Assembly (NCBI RefSeq): GCF_900091455.1
Contig: NZ_LT607412.1
Location: 5,146,001-5,210,000 of the forward strand
Direction of reading: 5' to 3'
DNA: 64,000 nucleotides
Source: Micromonospora coriariae
Lineage (GTDB): Bacteria; Actinomycetota; Actinomycetes; Mycobacteriales; Micromonosporaceae
In this document: positions 9,270-17,736 of the stretch, piece after piece
Position numbering within the stretch: the stretch's first letter is position 1
How the letters are laid out: each line of letters starts with the position of its first letter
Program-made: the position numbers and the translations under genes
Notes under the pieces: generated by a model
The model's database searches: none
Seen by the model: only the letters and a program-made list of their open reading frames with translations
Told to the model about the DNA's origin: nothing

Positions 9270-10330
9270 ATCCGCCCAACCCCACCAGCCTCGCCGAATC
9301 GCCGCCGGAGACACCGCCCCGCCGCCGGGCGATCCGACTGCCGACCGACCGGCACGCGATCGTCGACAACTTCTTCCGGTTCCAGAGCCTGTTCGGGCTC
9401 GTCGCCGTCTTCCTCATCGCGATCGCCGTCTCGCCGTCCCGCAACGGCGAGAACGTCTTCCTCAGCTCCGGAAACCTCGCCAACATCGTCCGGGCGGTCT
9501 CCGAGATCGGCATCATCGCGGTCGGCATGACGTTCGTCATCCTGATCGGCGGCATCGACCTCTCCGTCGGGGCGGTGCTCGGGCTCGCCGCGGTCGGGTC
9601 GGCCACCCTGATGGTCGACAGCGGCCTGGGCATCGTGCCGACGGTCCTGATCGTGCTCTTCATCGGCACCGCGTTCGGGGCCACCCAGGGCGCGATCGTC
9701 GCCCGGCTCGGGATCCAGTCCTTCATCGTGACCCTGGCCGGCCTGCAGGCAGCTCGGGGGATCGCCCGGATGTGGTCGGGCGGGCTGGGCATCCCGATCG
9801 CCTACGGCGACGGTCCGCAGGAGGCGCCCGAGACATTCTCGCTGCTGAGCGGCTCGATCAACGGGGTGCTGCCGGTGCCGGCCCTGCTCTTCCTCGCCAT
9901 CGGGGTCGGCGCGCTCCTGGTGCTGCGCAGCACCGCCTTCGCGCGACACGTCTACGCGATCGGCGGCAACGAGAAGGCCGCCCGGCTCTCCGGCGTGCCC
10001 GTACGGCGCGTCCGGATCACCGTCTTCGCGATCTCCGGCCTGCTCGCCGCACTCGCCGGGATCATCCACGCCGGCCAGCTCAACCAGGGCAGCCCGAACG
10101 ACGGTGCCGGCTACGAACTGGACGCGATCGCGGCAGTGGTCATCGGCGGAACGAGTCTCGCCGGTGGCAGTGGATCCATGGGCGGCACGATCGCCGGCGC
10201 CCTGCTGCTCGGGATCCTGAACAACATCCTGGCCCTCAACAACATCGACGCGAACGTGCAGCTGGTCGTCAAGGGACTGGTCATCGTAGCTGCCGCCGCG
10301 TTGCAGAGGCTCCGTCCCCGCATCGCCTGA
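9266..10330 (+). CDS. Sugar ABC transporter permease (RbsC type)
   Basis: This is a 354-residue, multi-spanning membrane protein of the BPD_transp_2 family. About 45 N-terminal residues are hydrophilic and rich in Pro and Arg. Typical family segments are present: GMTFVILIGGIDLSVGAVLG, YAIGGNEKAARLSGVPVRR and AVVIGGTSLAGGSGSMGGT. It forms the channel for the CUT2 importer with the preceding ATPase and the following binding lipoprotein. The start overlaps the ATPase stop codon, so translation is likely coupled. Confidence 0.95.
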   Translation: MNPPNPTSLAESPPETPPRRRAIRLPTDRHAIVDNFFRFQSLFGLVAVFLIAIAVSPSRNGENVFLSSGNLANIVRAVSEIGIIAVGMTFVILIGGIDLSVGAVLGLAAVGSATLMVDSGLGIVPTVLIVLFIGTAFGATQGAIVARLGIQSFIVTLAGLQAARGIARMWSGGLGIPIAYGDGPQEAPETFSLLSGSINGVLPVPALLFLAIGVGALLVLRSTAFARHVYAIGGNEKAARLSGVPVRRVRITVFAISGLLAALAGIIHAGQLNQGSPNDGAGYELDAIAAVVIGGTSLAGGSGSMGGTIAGALLLGILNNILALNNIDANVQLVVKGLVIVAAAALQRLRPRIA

Positions 10331-10353
10331 CCCACCACCACCATGGAGGAAAC

Positions 10354-11358
10354 ATGCGTTACGCCCGAAGAGCCCTCACGATCCTCACACTGGCCGCGCT
10401 CGTGGTCACCACGGGATGCAGCGTCGAGAAGGACGGCGGCGACGGCGGCACCGACGCCTCGTCCCAGTGCGGCAGCGGCAAGGAGTTCCTGATCGGCATG
10501 TCGCAGGCCAACAACGCCGAGCCGTACCGGCAGGTCATGAACGACGACGTGAACACCGCGGCGAAGACCGTGCCCGGGTTCCGGGTCGTGGTCGCGGACG
10601 CGGCCCAGGACAACAGCAAGCAGGTCGCCGATGTGGAGAACTTCCTCTCCCAGGGGATCAACCTGCTGATCATCTCGCCGAACGAGGCGAAGCCGCTCAC
10701 CGGCGTGGTGAAGAAGGCGTACGACCAGGGCATCCCGGTCATCGTGCTCGACCGCAAGGTCGAGGGCGACGCGTACACCGCCTTCATCGGCGGCGACAAC
10801 GTGGCGATCGGCAAGGCGGCGGGCGAGTACTACGCCAAGACGCTGCTGCCGCAGGGCGGCAAGGTCGTCGAGATCTCCGGTCTGCCCGGCTCCACCCCGG
10901 CCGCCGAGCGCGCCCAGGGCTTCCGAGACGGCATCGCGAGCAACCCGAAGATCGAGATCGTTGCCACCCAGACCGCTGAGTGGCTGCGGGAGAAGGGGCA
11001 GAGCGTGATGGACGCGATGCTCAAGGCCCAGCCGAAGATCGACGCCGTCTACGCGCACAACGACCCGATGGCGGAGGGCGCGTACCTGGCGGCGAAGGCC
11101 GCCGGCAAGGAAACCGCGATCAAGTTCACCGGGATCGACGCGTTGCCCGTCCCGTCCGGCGGCATCAAGGCGGTCGAGCAGGGTCGCCTGCAGGCGACGT
11201 TCCAGTACGCGACCGGCGGACGTGAGGCGATCGACCTGGCCAAGAAGATCCTGGTCGACTGCACGAAGGACGTGCCGAAGTCGACCACCCTCGGCACGAT
11301 GCAGATCACCAAGGACAACGCCGCTCAGGCCTACACCGAGCTCGGCGGCAAGCAGTAG
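10354..11358 (+). CDS. Sugar ABC transporter substrate-binding lipoprotein (RbsB type)
   Basis: This 334-residue protein has a lipoprotein signal (lipobox VTTGC near residue 20) and a PBP1-type sugar-binding fold: IGMSQANNAEPYRQVMNDDV, ISPNEAKPLTGVVKKAYDQG, IPVIVLDRKV and YAHNDPMAEGAYLAAK. GGAGGA lies 6 bp before the ATG. It is the extracellular receptor of the CUT2 importer. The order ATPase, permease, receptor and the spacing indicate one operon. Confidence 0.95.
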   Translation: MRYARRALTILTLAALVVTTGCSVEKDGGDGGTDASSQCGSGKEFLIGMSQANNAEPYRQVMNDDVNTAAKTVPGFRVVVADAAQDNSKQVADVENFLSQGINLLIISPNEAKPLTGVVKKAYDQGIPVIVLDRKVEGDAYTAFIGGDNVAIGKAAGEYYAKTLLPQGGKVVEISGLPGSTPAAERAQGFRDGIASNPKIEIVATQTAEWLREKGQSVMDAMLKAQPKIDAVYAHNDPMAEGAYLAAKAAGKETAIKFTGIDALPVPSGGIKAVEQGRLQATFQYATGGREAIDLAKKILVDCTKDVPKSTTLGTMQITKDNAAQAYTELGGKQ

Positions 11359-11371
11359 CAGTTCCGTGGGT

Positions 11372-11403
11372 GCGGGCCCGCCGCGAAAGTCGGGCGGGCC
11401 CGC
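11372..11403 (+). terminator. Terminator-like hairpin after the ABC operon
   Basis: A perfect 11-bp GC-only stem (GCGGGCCCGCC / GGCGGGCCCGC) with a 10-nt loop lies 13 bp after the receptor stop codon. Confidence 0.7.
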
Positions 11404-11478
11404 CCCACCGAACGACCGGCGAATCAGCCACCGGGAAGCCCGCCACCGCATACCCGCTACGAGCCCTGGAGGAGAGCG

Positions 11479-13164
11479 ATGCCCCGACTACCGTCCCGCG
11501 TTGGCCGGCTGTCCGTGCTGTTCGCGGTCGCCCTGAGCCTGATCGCGACACCGGTCGCGGCTCGGGCCGCCGACCCGTCTGCGATCGACAACCAGCCGTA
11601 CGAGAACCGGTCCACCGTGGTCGGCGCCGGTGACTTCGTGCCCGTCTACGACCCCAGCGTCGGCGAGAACGAGCGCTGGTACTACAACGACCACACGATG
11701 GTGCGCGACCGCCGTACCGGCGAGTGGCACATCTTCGCGATCACCCACGCCGAGCCCGCCAACCCGCTCGACGAGCGGTTCTTCGGCCACGCCACGGCGC
11801 CGTCACCGCGCGGACCCTGGACGAAGCAGCCGTTCGCGCTGGAGGCCGACCCCGCCGCCGGCGAGAGCCACATCTGGGCGCCGTACGTCCTGTTCCACGG
11901 CGGCACGTACTACATGTACTACGCGGGCGGCACCGCGGACCACACGGCCTACCGGATGCAGCTGGCCACGTCGAAGGATCTCAAGACCTGGACCCGCCAC
12001 CCGGCGAACCCCCTGTTCACCGACGGGTTCGACGGCCGGGACCCGATGGTCACCCGCGTCGGCAGCCAGTGGGTGATGTACTACACCGCCAACAGCACAC
12101 CGGCCGGTGGTCACCACATCGTCGCCTACCGCACCAGCAGCGACCTGGTGCACTGGGGCGCCCGGCGGACGGCCTTCGAACACCCGGCCACCGGCACCTT
12201 CGGCGGACCGACCGAATCGCCGTTCGTGGTGCGGCACGGCGGATCGTGGTACCTCTTCGTGTGCTGCGAGAGCGGCTACCAGGACACCCGCGTCTACCGC
12301 AGCGCCGATCCCTTCCACTTCAGCGTCGGCCAGTTGGCGGGGCAGATCAACGCGCACGCCGCCGAGGTGGTCAAGGACGACTCGGGCACGGGTGACTGGT
12401 ACGTCACCGGTGCCGGCTGGGGCCAGGGCGGACTCTGGCTGGCACCGCTGCACTGGCGTACGCCGGTGGTGACGAAGGGCCGTGTCGTCACGACTCCGTA
12501 CTACCGTGCCGTGGTGCAGACGGCGCCTCAGGCCCGGCTGGTCTCCTACGACGCCGATCCAGCCGGACGCGGCGAGTACCGACCCGTCACGGACTCGTCG
12601 TCGCGCTCCACGGCGCCCTACCTCGCGGTCGGAGCTTTCGGGCCGACAGACGTGGCCGGTGCCGCCAGGGACGTGACAGTCTCCGCCGACGGCACCGACC
12701 TGAGCCTCAACGGCATCCCCCTCGGAAACGAGCCGGTGACCGCCGACTGGCGGTTCCGGTTCGACACGGCCACCACGGACCTCGGCCTCGTCTGGCACGT
12801 GGCCGGCCCGACCACCGCGCCGGTCTGGGAAGCCGCCTGGAACCTTGACTCGGCCCTGCCGCGGCTCGGTGACCCCGGTCGGCAGGACAGAGACGGCGAC
12901 GCCGCGGGTTTCACCAGTTGGACACTTGCCACCGACGACACGACCACGTTGGTGGCCGCCTACCGCGCCGGCTCCGCCTGGAACGAGGACAACCGGTGGT
13001 TCCACCGCCCCAGCGGATCCATCGCATGGCAACCGCTGTGGCAGCCCGGCGGACGGTCCCTGCCTCTCGGTGACCTTCCCGGGGGAACCTGGCGGCTCGG
13101 GGTGAGCGGGACCGCCGCCGACACGTCATTCGCCGAGGCGTTGGCGGCCGGCCTGAACGGCTAG
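11479..13164 (+). CDS. Secreted five-bladed beta-propeller glycoside hydrolase (GH43/GH32-like)
   Basis: This 561-residue protein has a Sec signal peptide (cut near ARA, residue 30); GGAGGAGAG precedes the ATG. The catalytic propeller covers about residues 50-340. It shows the three acidic motifs of this superfamily: an early Asp in [17 protein letters not shown] (RDP is characteristic of GH32/GH68 and related clans) and TESPFVV, plus HIWAPYV. The C-terminal 200 residues form a second, unrecognised beta-rich domain. It should cleave an exported furanosidic substrate such as arabinan or fructan, working with GH172. The family cannot be fixed between GH43, GH32 and near relatives without a profile search. 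Confidence 0.75.
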   Translation: MPRLPSRVGRLSVLFAVALSLIATPVAARAADPSAIDNQPYENRSTVVGAGDFVPVYDPSVGENERWYYNDHTMVRDRRTGEWHIFAITHAEPANPLDERFFGHATAPSPRGPWTKQPFALEADPAAGESHIWAPYVLFHGGTYYMYYAGGTADHTAYRMQLATSKDLKTWTRHPANPLFTDGFDGRDPMVTRVGSQWVMYYTANSTPAGGHHIVAYRTSSDLVHWGARRTAFEHPATGTFGGPTESPFVVRHGGSWYLFVCCESGYQDTRVYRSADPFHFSVGQLAGQINAHAAEVVKDDSGTGDWYVTGAGWGQGGLWLAPLHWRTPVVTKGRVVTTPYYRAVVQTAPQARLVSYDADPAGRGEYRPVTDSSSRSTAPYLAVGAFGPTDVAGAARDVTVSADGTDLSLNGIPLGNEPVTADWRFRFDTATTDLGLVWHVAGPTTAPVWEAAWNLDSALPRLGDPGRQDRDGDAAGFTSWTLATDDTTTLVAAYRAGSAWNEDNRWFHRPSGSIAWQPLWQPGGRSLPLGDLPGGTWRLGVSGTAADTSFAEALAAGLNG

Positions 13165-13181
13165 AGGTAGCGGCCCGGCTC

Positions 13182-13217
13182 TCCGGAGACCAGCCGTGTC
13201 GGCGGCTGGTCTCCGGA
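13182..13217. terminator. Bidirectional terminator hairpin
   Basis: A perfect 15-bp stem (TCCGGAGACCAGCCG / CGGCTGGTCTCCGGA) with a 6-nt loop lies between the convergent propeller-hydrolase and OmpA-domain genes. Confidence 0.8.
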
Positions 13218-13222
13218 CCCGA

Positions 13223-13840
13223 TCACTTGTCGAACCGGATCTCGACGCGTCGATTGCTGGCCCGGCCCTTCGGGTTGTCCCTGCCGTCCACGGTGTTCGG
13301 CGCGACGGGTCGGGTCTCCCCGAAGCCCTCGACCTCGTAGGTGATCTGGCTGCCGGCGAGGCCCACGGCCAGCTCGTCGCGGACCGCCTCGGCTCGTCGG
13401 CGGGACAACGTCAGGTTCTGCGCGTCGGCACCCACCGAATCAGTGTGTCCAAAGATCTGGACCTTGCCGGCGGCCTGGGTACGTAGCCGTCTCGATATCT
13501 CGGCCAGCCGGGTACGGGCGGCCGGGGACAGGTCGGCCTTGCCGAATGCGAAGAGGACGTCCGCCGCCAGGGTCAGCTCGATACGTCCCCCGGACTCGGC
13601 CTCCAGGCTGTAGCCGTCGAGGTCCTCGGTGCGCAGATAGATGTCCTCGATCGGCGCCCGGATGTCGATGATCGGAGCGCTCACCTGCTCGCCGGGCCCG
13701 AGCGTTGGTCCGGGCACGACGGCGGTTCCCGACGACGGCGTCGACGTCGGCGCGGACCAGGCGACGGCCGGTGCATCGACCAGGAGGAAAGTCAGCGCGG
13801 TCGCGGCCAGCGCTGTGTGGCGGCTAACCGAGCGGGACAT
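13223..13840 (-). CDS. OmpA-family (peptidoglycan-binding) secreted protein
   Basis: The likely start is the ATG at 13840 (MSRSVSRHTALAATALTF), giving 205 residues with a Sec signal peptide. An earlier in-frame ATG at 13873 lies inside the preceding gene. The C-terminal half is an OmpA domain: DVLFAFGKADLSPAARTRL, FGHTDSVGADAQNLTLSRRR and the ending NRRVEIRF. In this family the Asp and Arg contact diaminopimelate of peptidoglycan. Its start overlaps the preceding lipoprotein gene by 17 bp, so the two are cotranslated and probably act together at the wall. Confidence 0.88.
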   Translation of the reverse strand: MSRSVSRHTALAATALTFLLVDAPAVAWSAPTSTPSSGTAVVPGPTLGPGEQVSAPIIDIRAPIEDIYLRTEDLDGYSLEAESGGRIELTLAADVLFAFGKADLSPAARTRLAEISRRLRTQAAGKVQIFGHTDSVGADAQNLTLSRRRAEAVRDELAVGLAGSQITYEVEGFGETRPVAPNTVDGRDNPKGRASNRRVEIRFDK

Positions 13841-14423
13841 TCTCGAAGACCGGGACTCGGGGGATGACGACATCCACGGCGGTGACGTCGTCCGGTGGGG
13901 CTCCGAACATGGCGTACAGGTCCACCGACTGACCGGCCTCGACGAACACCGATGAGAGGCCCGACGAGGCGAGGTACTTCACCTGACCGGGTTTCGCGTC
14001 CGGGTCGCCGCTTCGCGCGACCAGGTGCCGCTTGCGGTTCTTCCGGTCGATCATCGTCACGCCCGAGAAGGCCAGGGAGATGGTCTCACCTTCAAAGGCG
14101 CTGCCAATCTGCCAGCGGTCCGGGTTGCCCGCGGTGTCCGTGCGGGTCATCCGGACGTTGAGGGTGACGAACCCGCTGTCGCGCCGCAGCTGGTACAGCT
14201 CCACCTTCACCGGGAAGAGTTTTCCGCTGTCGCTGATCTGGATGTCCCGGCTGGCGATCGGCGGGCCCAGTTCCTCGGGCTGACCCGGCGCGGTACCGGC
14301 GGATCTCTTCGAGTCCTTTGTGGCCTCCGACCCATCGGGCCTGTCGATGCTGCTGCATCCGGCGAGGACCAGGGCCACCGCTACCGCTACCGAACCGGCG
14401 GCTGTTGCTTTGCGCAAACGCAC
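13824..14423 (-). CDS. Lipoprotein of unknown function paired with OmpA-domain protein
   Basis: The start is set at GTG 14423 because GGGGAGGAA lies 4 bp upstream and a clean lipoprotein signal follows (RLRKATAAG, lipobox VLAGC). The mature part (about 175 residues) is a beta-rich domain with VELYQLRRDSGFVTLNVRMT and WQIGSAFEGETISLAFSGVT; it ends near PVFENVPLG. I do not recognise a named family. Membrane anchoring plus an overlapping OmpA partner suggests a wall-membrane link. The reading frame stays open upstream to 14660, but that part has no SD and lacks a signal. Confidence 0.75.
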   Translation of the reverse strand: MRLRKATAAGSVAVAVALVLAGCSSIDRPDGSEATKDSKRSAGTAPGQPEELGPPIASRDIQISDSGKLFPVKVELYQLRRDSGFVTLNVRMTRTDTAGNPDRWQIGSAFEGETISLAFSGVTMIDRKNRKRHLVARSGDPDAKPGQVKYLASSGLSSVFVEAGQSVDLYAMFGAPPDDVTAVDVVIPRVPVFENVPLG

Positions 14424-14644
14424 GAATTTCCTCCCCGTGGGCTGACCGGCTGCCAGCGCCTCCCGACGACCACTGATCGTGGACCAGCCCCTGCGTCCGT
14501 ACCAGGCCGCGTCCGGCCCCTGGAAGACGGTAGTAGACGCCGTCACACCAAACGTCCGAGCTGCATGATCAAATGAGGTGTTTCTCCAGCTAACCGGCGT
14601 GTGCGACAAGACAGCCGGGGGACTGTACGCGCAGCAACGCTGTG

Positions 14645-14670
14645 ACAACGTTGTGCGCATTGCTCACAAC
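14645..14670. promoter_or_regulatory. Inverted repeats upstream of the DUF4352 gene
   Basis: ACAACGTTGT (14645-14654) is a perfect palindrome. GTTGTG (14650-14655) pairs with CACAAC (14665-14670) across 9 nt. This could be an operator in the divergent region between 14423 and 14711; no regulator is assigned. Confidence 0.3.
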
Positions 14671-14710
14671 TGGGCAGCATCACCCGCAGACCTGGGAGAC
14701 CCACGCGCCA

Positions 14711-15511
14711 ATGACCGCCCCCTACGATCCTGCGCAGAACCAGCCGTCGTCCGCCAGCCAGCAGCCGACGCCGCCGACCGCCCAGTTCGCCCAAGTACCC
14801 GCCGGCCAGTACCCGCCGCCGCCTCCGGGCCAGTACCCGCCGCCTGTCGCACCGCCGACGCCTCCCGCCCGCAAGCGACAGTGGCTGATTCCCACCCTCA
14901 TCGGCGTCGTTGCGGTCGTGGTGCTCTGCTGCGGTGGCGGGCTTGTGATCGGCCTGACCAGCGACGACAAGAAGGCTGACGTCTCCGCGAGCACCGACAT
15001 CCCCGCCTCAAGCCCCAGCCTCTCCACCCCGGCGGCGGAGGCGGCCGCGCCGACGAAGCCTGCCCCGGTGAAGACGACCGCCGCCCCGGCCCCGCCCAAG
15101 CCCAAACCGTTCGGCATCGGCGACAAGGTGCGCGGCGGTGACTTCGAATTCACCGTCAACAGCGTGCGGTGCGGGATCTCCAAAGTGGGTAGCGATTTCC
15201 TGAACACCAAGGCGCAGGGCACCTTCTGCAAGGCAAGCGTGACCGTCAAGAACGTCACCAAGAGCGCCCACACCTTCCACGCCGACGGCACCCTCAGCGC
15301 GCAGGACGGATCCGGCCGAGAGTACGAGGCCGACGGCGAGGCCGCGATCTACGGCAACACCGACGGGCAGGGCTTCCTCGACGAGATCAACCCGGGCAAC
15401 TCGGTGAAGGCCAACGTCTACTTCGACGTGCCGAAGGGCACGAAGCTGAAGACGATCACGTTCGACGCGGGCCTGTTCACTCTCGCGGAGGACGCCGTCG
15501 TCACCCTCTGA
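14711..15511 (+). CDS. DUF4352-type membrane-anchored protein
   Basis: The start is the ATG at 14711 (MTAPYDPAQ) with GGGAGA upstream, giving 266 residues. Residues 1-55 are a cytoplasmic Pro/Gln/Tyr-rich tail with repeated GQYPPP. One transmembrane helix follows (LIPTLIGVVAVVVLCCGGG), then an Ala/Pro/Thr linker and an immunoglobulin-like domain (GDKVRGGDFEFTVNSVRCG to GLFTLAEDAVV). DUF4352 domains are outward facing and usually of unknown ligand. It stands alone between a divergent lipoprotein gene and a terminator. Confidence 0.85.
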   Translation: MTAPYDPAQNQPSSASQQPTPPTAQFAQVPAGQYPPPPPGQYPPPVAPPTPPARKRQWLIPTLIGVVAVVVLCCGGGLVIGLTSDDKKADVSASTDIPASSPSLSTPAAEAAAPTKPAPVKTTAAPAPPKPKPFGIGDKVRGGDFEFTVNSVRCGISKVGSDFLNTKAQGTFCKASVTVKNVTKSAHTFHADGTLSAQDGSGREYEADGEAAIYGNTDGQGFLDEINPGNSVKANVYFDVPKGTKLKTITFDAGLFTLAEDAVVTL

Positions 15512-15560
15512 CGACTCCTGCCTTCGGGGGTTTCAGGCCCGCCCCATGGCTTCGAGCGCT

Positions 15561-15593
15561 GTGCCGCCCACCGAGGTTGTCGGTGGGCGGCAC
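15561..15593. terminator. Terminator hairpin
   Basis: A perfect 14-bp stem (GTGCCGCCCACCGA / TCGGTGGGCGGCAC) with a 5-nt loop lies between the convergent DUF4352 and GH123-like genes. Confidence 0.8.
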
Positions 15594-15705
15594 TCGCTCG
15601 GGCAACCTGATCGTTTCCCCACCTACCATCGGTCGGGCACGGGTGGCCCTGGACCACGTCACCCCCGTGGCGTGCCGCAGGTTGGATTGCGGGTGGCGCC
15701 TGTGG

Positions 15706-17487
15706 TCAGTCGGTCGGGTAGTCCGCCAATGCATTGACCACCGCCGCTCGGGCGTCGAGCAGCGCCTGGTAGGCGGCGGGCCCGGGAGTGGCCGTGGGTT
15801 CGACACCGGCCAGTGCGGCCACCCGTGCCGGGTGGTCCTGGCCACCGCGTTCGGCTAGCTGGTCGAGCAGGGCGAAGTCCTCCTGACCGTCGCGGAACAG
15901 CTCCCACCGGATACTCGACACCGGTCCGTCCTTGCCCGGGTAGACGAGGTACTCGTCGCCCTGGCGGTAGCGGTAGGACCCGTCGGTGTACGGGTCCTGC
16001 GGCCACGAGTTGTACGCCCAACGCAGGTAGCCGTCGAGGTTGCGTTGTGCGCTGAGCCAGGACAGCACTCGTGCGCCGAGGGGTGCGGCCGGGGTCACGG
16101 TGTTCGGGTAGGGCGGGTTGGACCAGGTGTAGAAGGTGGTCTTCTTGCCCTCCGCCCGGCGCCGGTCGATCATCTCCTGAGACCAGTTGTCAACGTCGGA
16201 GTAGTTGAGCGAGAGGTCCTGCGCGAACGCGTCAGTGCTCGCGGATCCGGCGATCGCGATCTGGTCGACGAAGACCGGTGCGACCTCCCGGACCAGGTCG
16301 ATGGCCACCTGCATCTCGCTCGCGGGCCGCTCGTCGAAGGCGAGGTAGGTCCGGTCCAACCAGCCCCGGTCCCGTACGTGGTCCTCGAACGCGACGAGGA
16401 ACGCCGACCAGGCGTCCTTCCACTCCGCGCCACCCAACGACACCTCCTGGTCCACCCGCTGACCGGTCCGGGTGTCGGTGTAGACGACGTGCTGGTAGCC
16501 CCGGAACATCAACAGCCCGAAGGCGTGGATGTACGGGCCGACGCCGGCTCGCATTCCCTCCTCGACCAGTCGGTCCCAGTTCGCGAAGTCGAAGGACCAC
16601 TGCTCGCCGTCGTGGAACCAGTCGACGGTCGAGTGGTACGGCACGTAGGTCTGCGACCGCCACTGGCCGTCCGGCCACAGCACCGGCCACGGGTCCTCAG
16701 CGACCGCCGAGTTGATGACGCGCTGGCCGCGCGAGGCCAGGTCCTCCAGGTACGGCCGGATGGCCTTGAAGTGCTGGTCGGACCACAGTTCCAGGCCGGC
16801 CTGCTCGGCGACGGTGTCCGGCTGGAACCAGAGATTCAGGTGGAAGTCCCGCTCGGCGACCGGCGGTAGGGTCACGTCGGCAACCGTCACCGTCAGGTCG
16901 TACTCGATCGCCTCGACCTTGTGGGCGGTCACGGTGACCCGGCTGTGATAGGTGCCTGGGCGGGCGTCCGGTGGTACGGCGAGGGTGAACCAGACCGGCT
17001 GCGCCTGGCCGGCGGGCACGTCCACCCGGTCGACCTCGCGCAGCGGGTCGGCGATCGTCCCGCCCCGGTCGTCCGGGATGTACGCGGGATAGCGGATCTG
17101 GATCGCCTTCGCGATCGCGCCGCCCTTGCCGGCCGGCTTCAACGGTCCCACCTGCACGTGGAGTTCTTCGAGGTCCTGACCGCTGGCCACGGCGATCTGG
17201 GCGGACGCGTGTCCGCCCCGGACGGTCGCCAAGGACAGCTTTCGGTCGTGGCTGGTGGGCACCGACTCCGGAGCGGCCTGCGGGACGCGCTCGAACGACG
17301 AGGACGCGAAGTCGCCGGTCGGTACCCAGACCTTGAGGACGTCCGCGGGTGGCTGCGCGCTGGCCGCAGTGGGTGTGACGACGGATCCGACCAGGAGCGC
17401 GACGGCCGCGAGCCCCACGCCGAAACGGCGGGATCGGACCACTGTGGTGGGTTGAGAGGTGATGGTCGACTGTGCGGAAGGAGGCAT
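15706..17487 (-). CDS. Secreted GH123-type hydrolase (DUF4091), putative beta-N-acetylgalactosaminidase
   Basis: This 593-residue protein has a Sec signal peptide ending ASA before QPPADV. An N-terminal beta-sandwich precedes a TIM-barrel region with ERDFHLNLWFQPDT, an adjacent Asp-Glu pair in YLAFDERPAS (D385-E386), and the C-terminal DUF4091 hallmark YLRWAYNSWPQDPY ... YLVYPGKDGPVSSIRWE. In GH123 a neighbouring Asp-Glu pair does substrate-assisted hydrolysis of terminal beta-GalNAc. AGGAG lies upstream of the ATG. It is divergent from the PfkB-aldolase operon and shares its intergenic palindromes, which fits a GalNAc-scavenging role. DUF4091 proteins vary in specificity, so the substrate is inferred. 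Confidence 0.8.
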   Translation of the reverse strand: MPPSAQSTITSQPTTVVRSRRFGVGLAAVALLVGSVVTPTAASAQPPADVLKVWVPTGDFASSSFERVPQAAPESVPTSHDRKLSLATVRGGHASAQIAVASGQDLEELHVQVGPLKPAGKGGAIAKAIQIRYPAYIPDDRGGTIADPLREVDRVDVPAGQAQPVWFTLAVPPDARPGTYHSRVTVTAHKVEAIEYDLTVTVADVTLPPVAERDFHLNLWFQPDTVAEQAGLELWSDQHFKAIRPYLEDLASRGQRVINSAVAEDPWPVLWPDGQWRSQTYVPYHSTVDWFHDGEQWSFDFANWDRLVEEGMRAGVGPYIHAFGLLMFRGYQHVVYTDTRTGQRVDQEVSLGGAEWKDAWSAFLVAFEDHVRDRGWLDRTYLAFDERPASEMQVAIDLVREVAPVFVDQIAIAGSASTDAFAQDLSLNYSDVDNWSQEMIDRRRAEGKKTTFYTWSNPPYPNTVTPAAPLGARVLSWLSAQRNLDGYLRWAYNSWPQDPYTDGSYRYRQGDEYLVYPGKDGPVSSIRWELFRDGQEDFALLDQLAERGGQDHPARVAALAGVEPTATPGPAAYQALLDARAAVVNALADYPTD

Positions 17488-17523
17488 GTGACCAACTCCT
17501 GTGAGCGATATTGCCGGGATCCG

Positions 17524-17539
17524 ACTGATAGCGATCAGT
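17524..17539. promoter_or_regulatory. Palindromic operator candidate between GH123 and PfkB genes
   Basis: ACTGATAGCGATCAGT is a perfect inverted repeat (6-bp arms, 4-nt centre). It is followed by an overlapping ATCAGTATTGAT palindrome (17534-17545). It lies 37 bp upstream of the GH123 start and in the divergent region shared with the kinase operon. Confidence 0.45.
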
Positions 17540-17654
17540 ATTGATCAGGGTCCGCCGCGAGGCAAGAAGCCACTTTGGACGTCTGGCCTTGCTGGTCGGG
17601 TGCCGGCCCGCGCCGACCGGGCGGAGGGGGTGCGCGATAGCGACAGATTCTTGT

Positions 17655-17680
17655 TAATATCGAGCATGAAACTCCATGCT
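17655..17680 (+). promoter_or_regulatory. -10-like box and inverted repeat upstream of PfkB
   Basis: TAATAT (17655-17660) is a good -10 sequence with no clear -35. It is followed at once by AGCATG (17663-17668) and CATGCT (17675-17680), a perfect 6-bp inverted repeat that would overlap the transcription start. A repressor site is plausible. Confidence 0.4.
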
Positions 17681-17715
17681 GAGCTGCCGGCACCGAACCC
17701 CGACGAGGAGTCACG

Positions 17716-17736
17716 ATGACCGAGCGGGAAACGTGA
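17716..17736 (+). promoter_or_regulatory. Six-codon upstream ORF coupled to PfkB start
   Basis: The ATG at 17716 has the best SD in the area (GAGGAG, 6 bp upstream) but encodes only MTERET. Its TGA overlaps the GTG of the kinase (GTGA). It may serve to load ribosomes that re-initiate on the kinase, or may reflect a start-site change. Confidence 0.35.
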
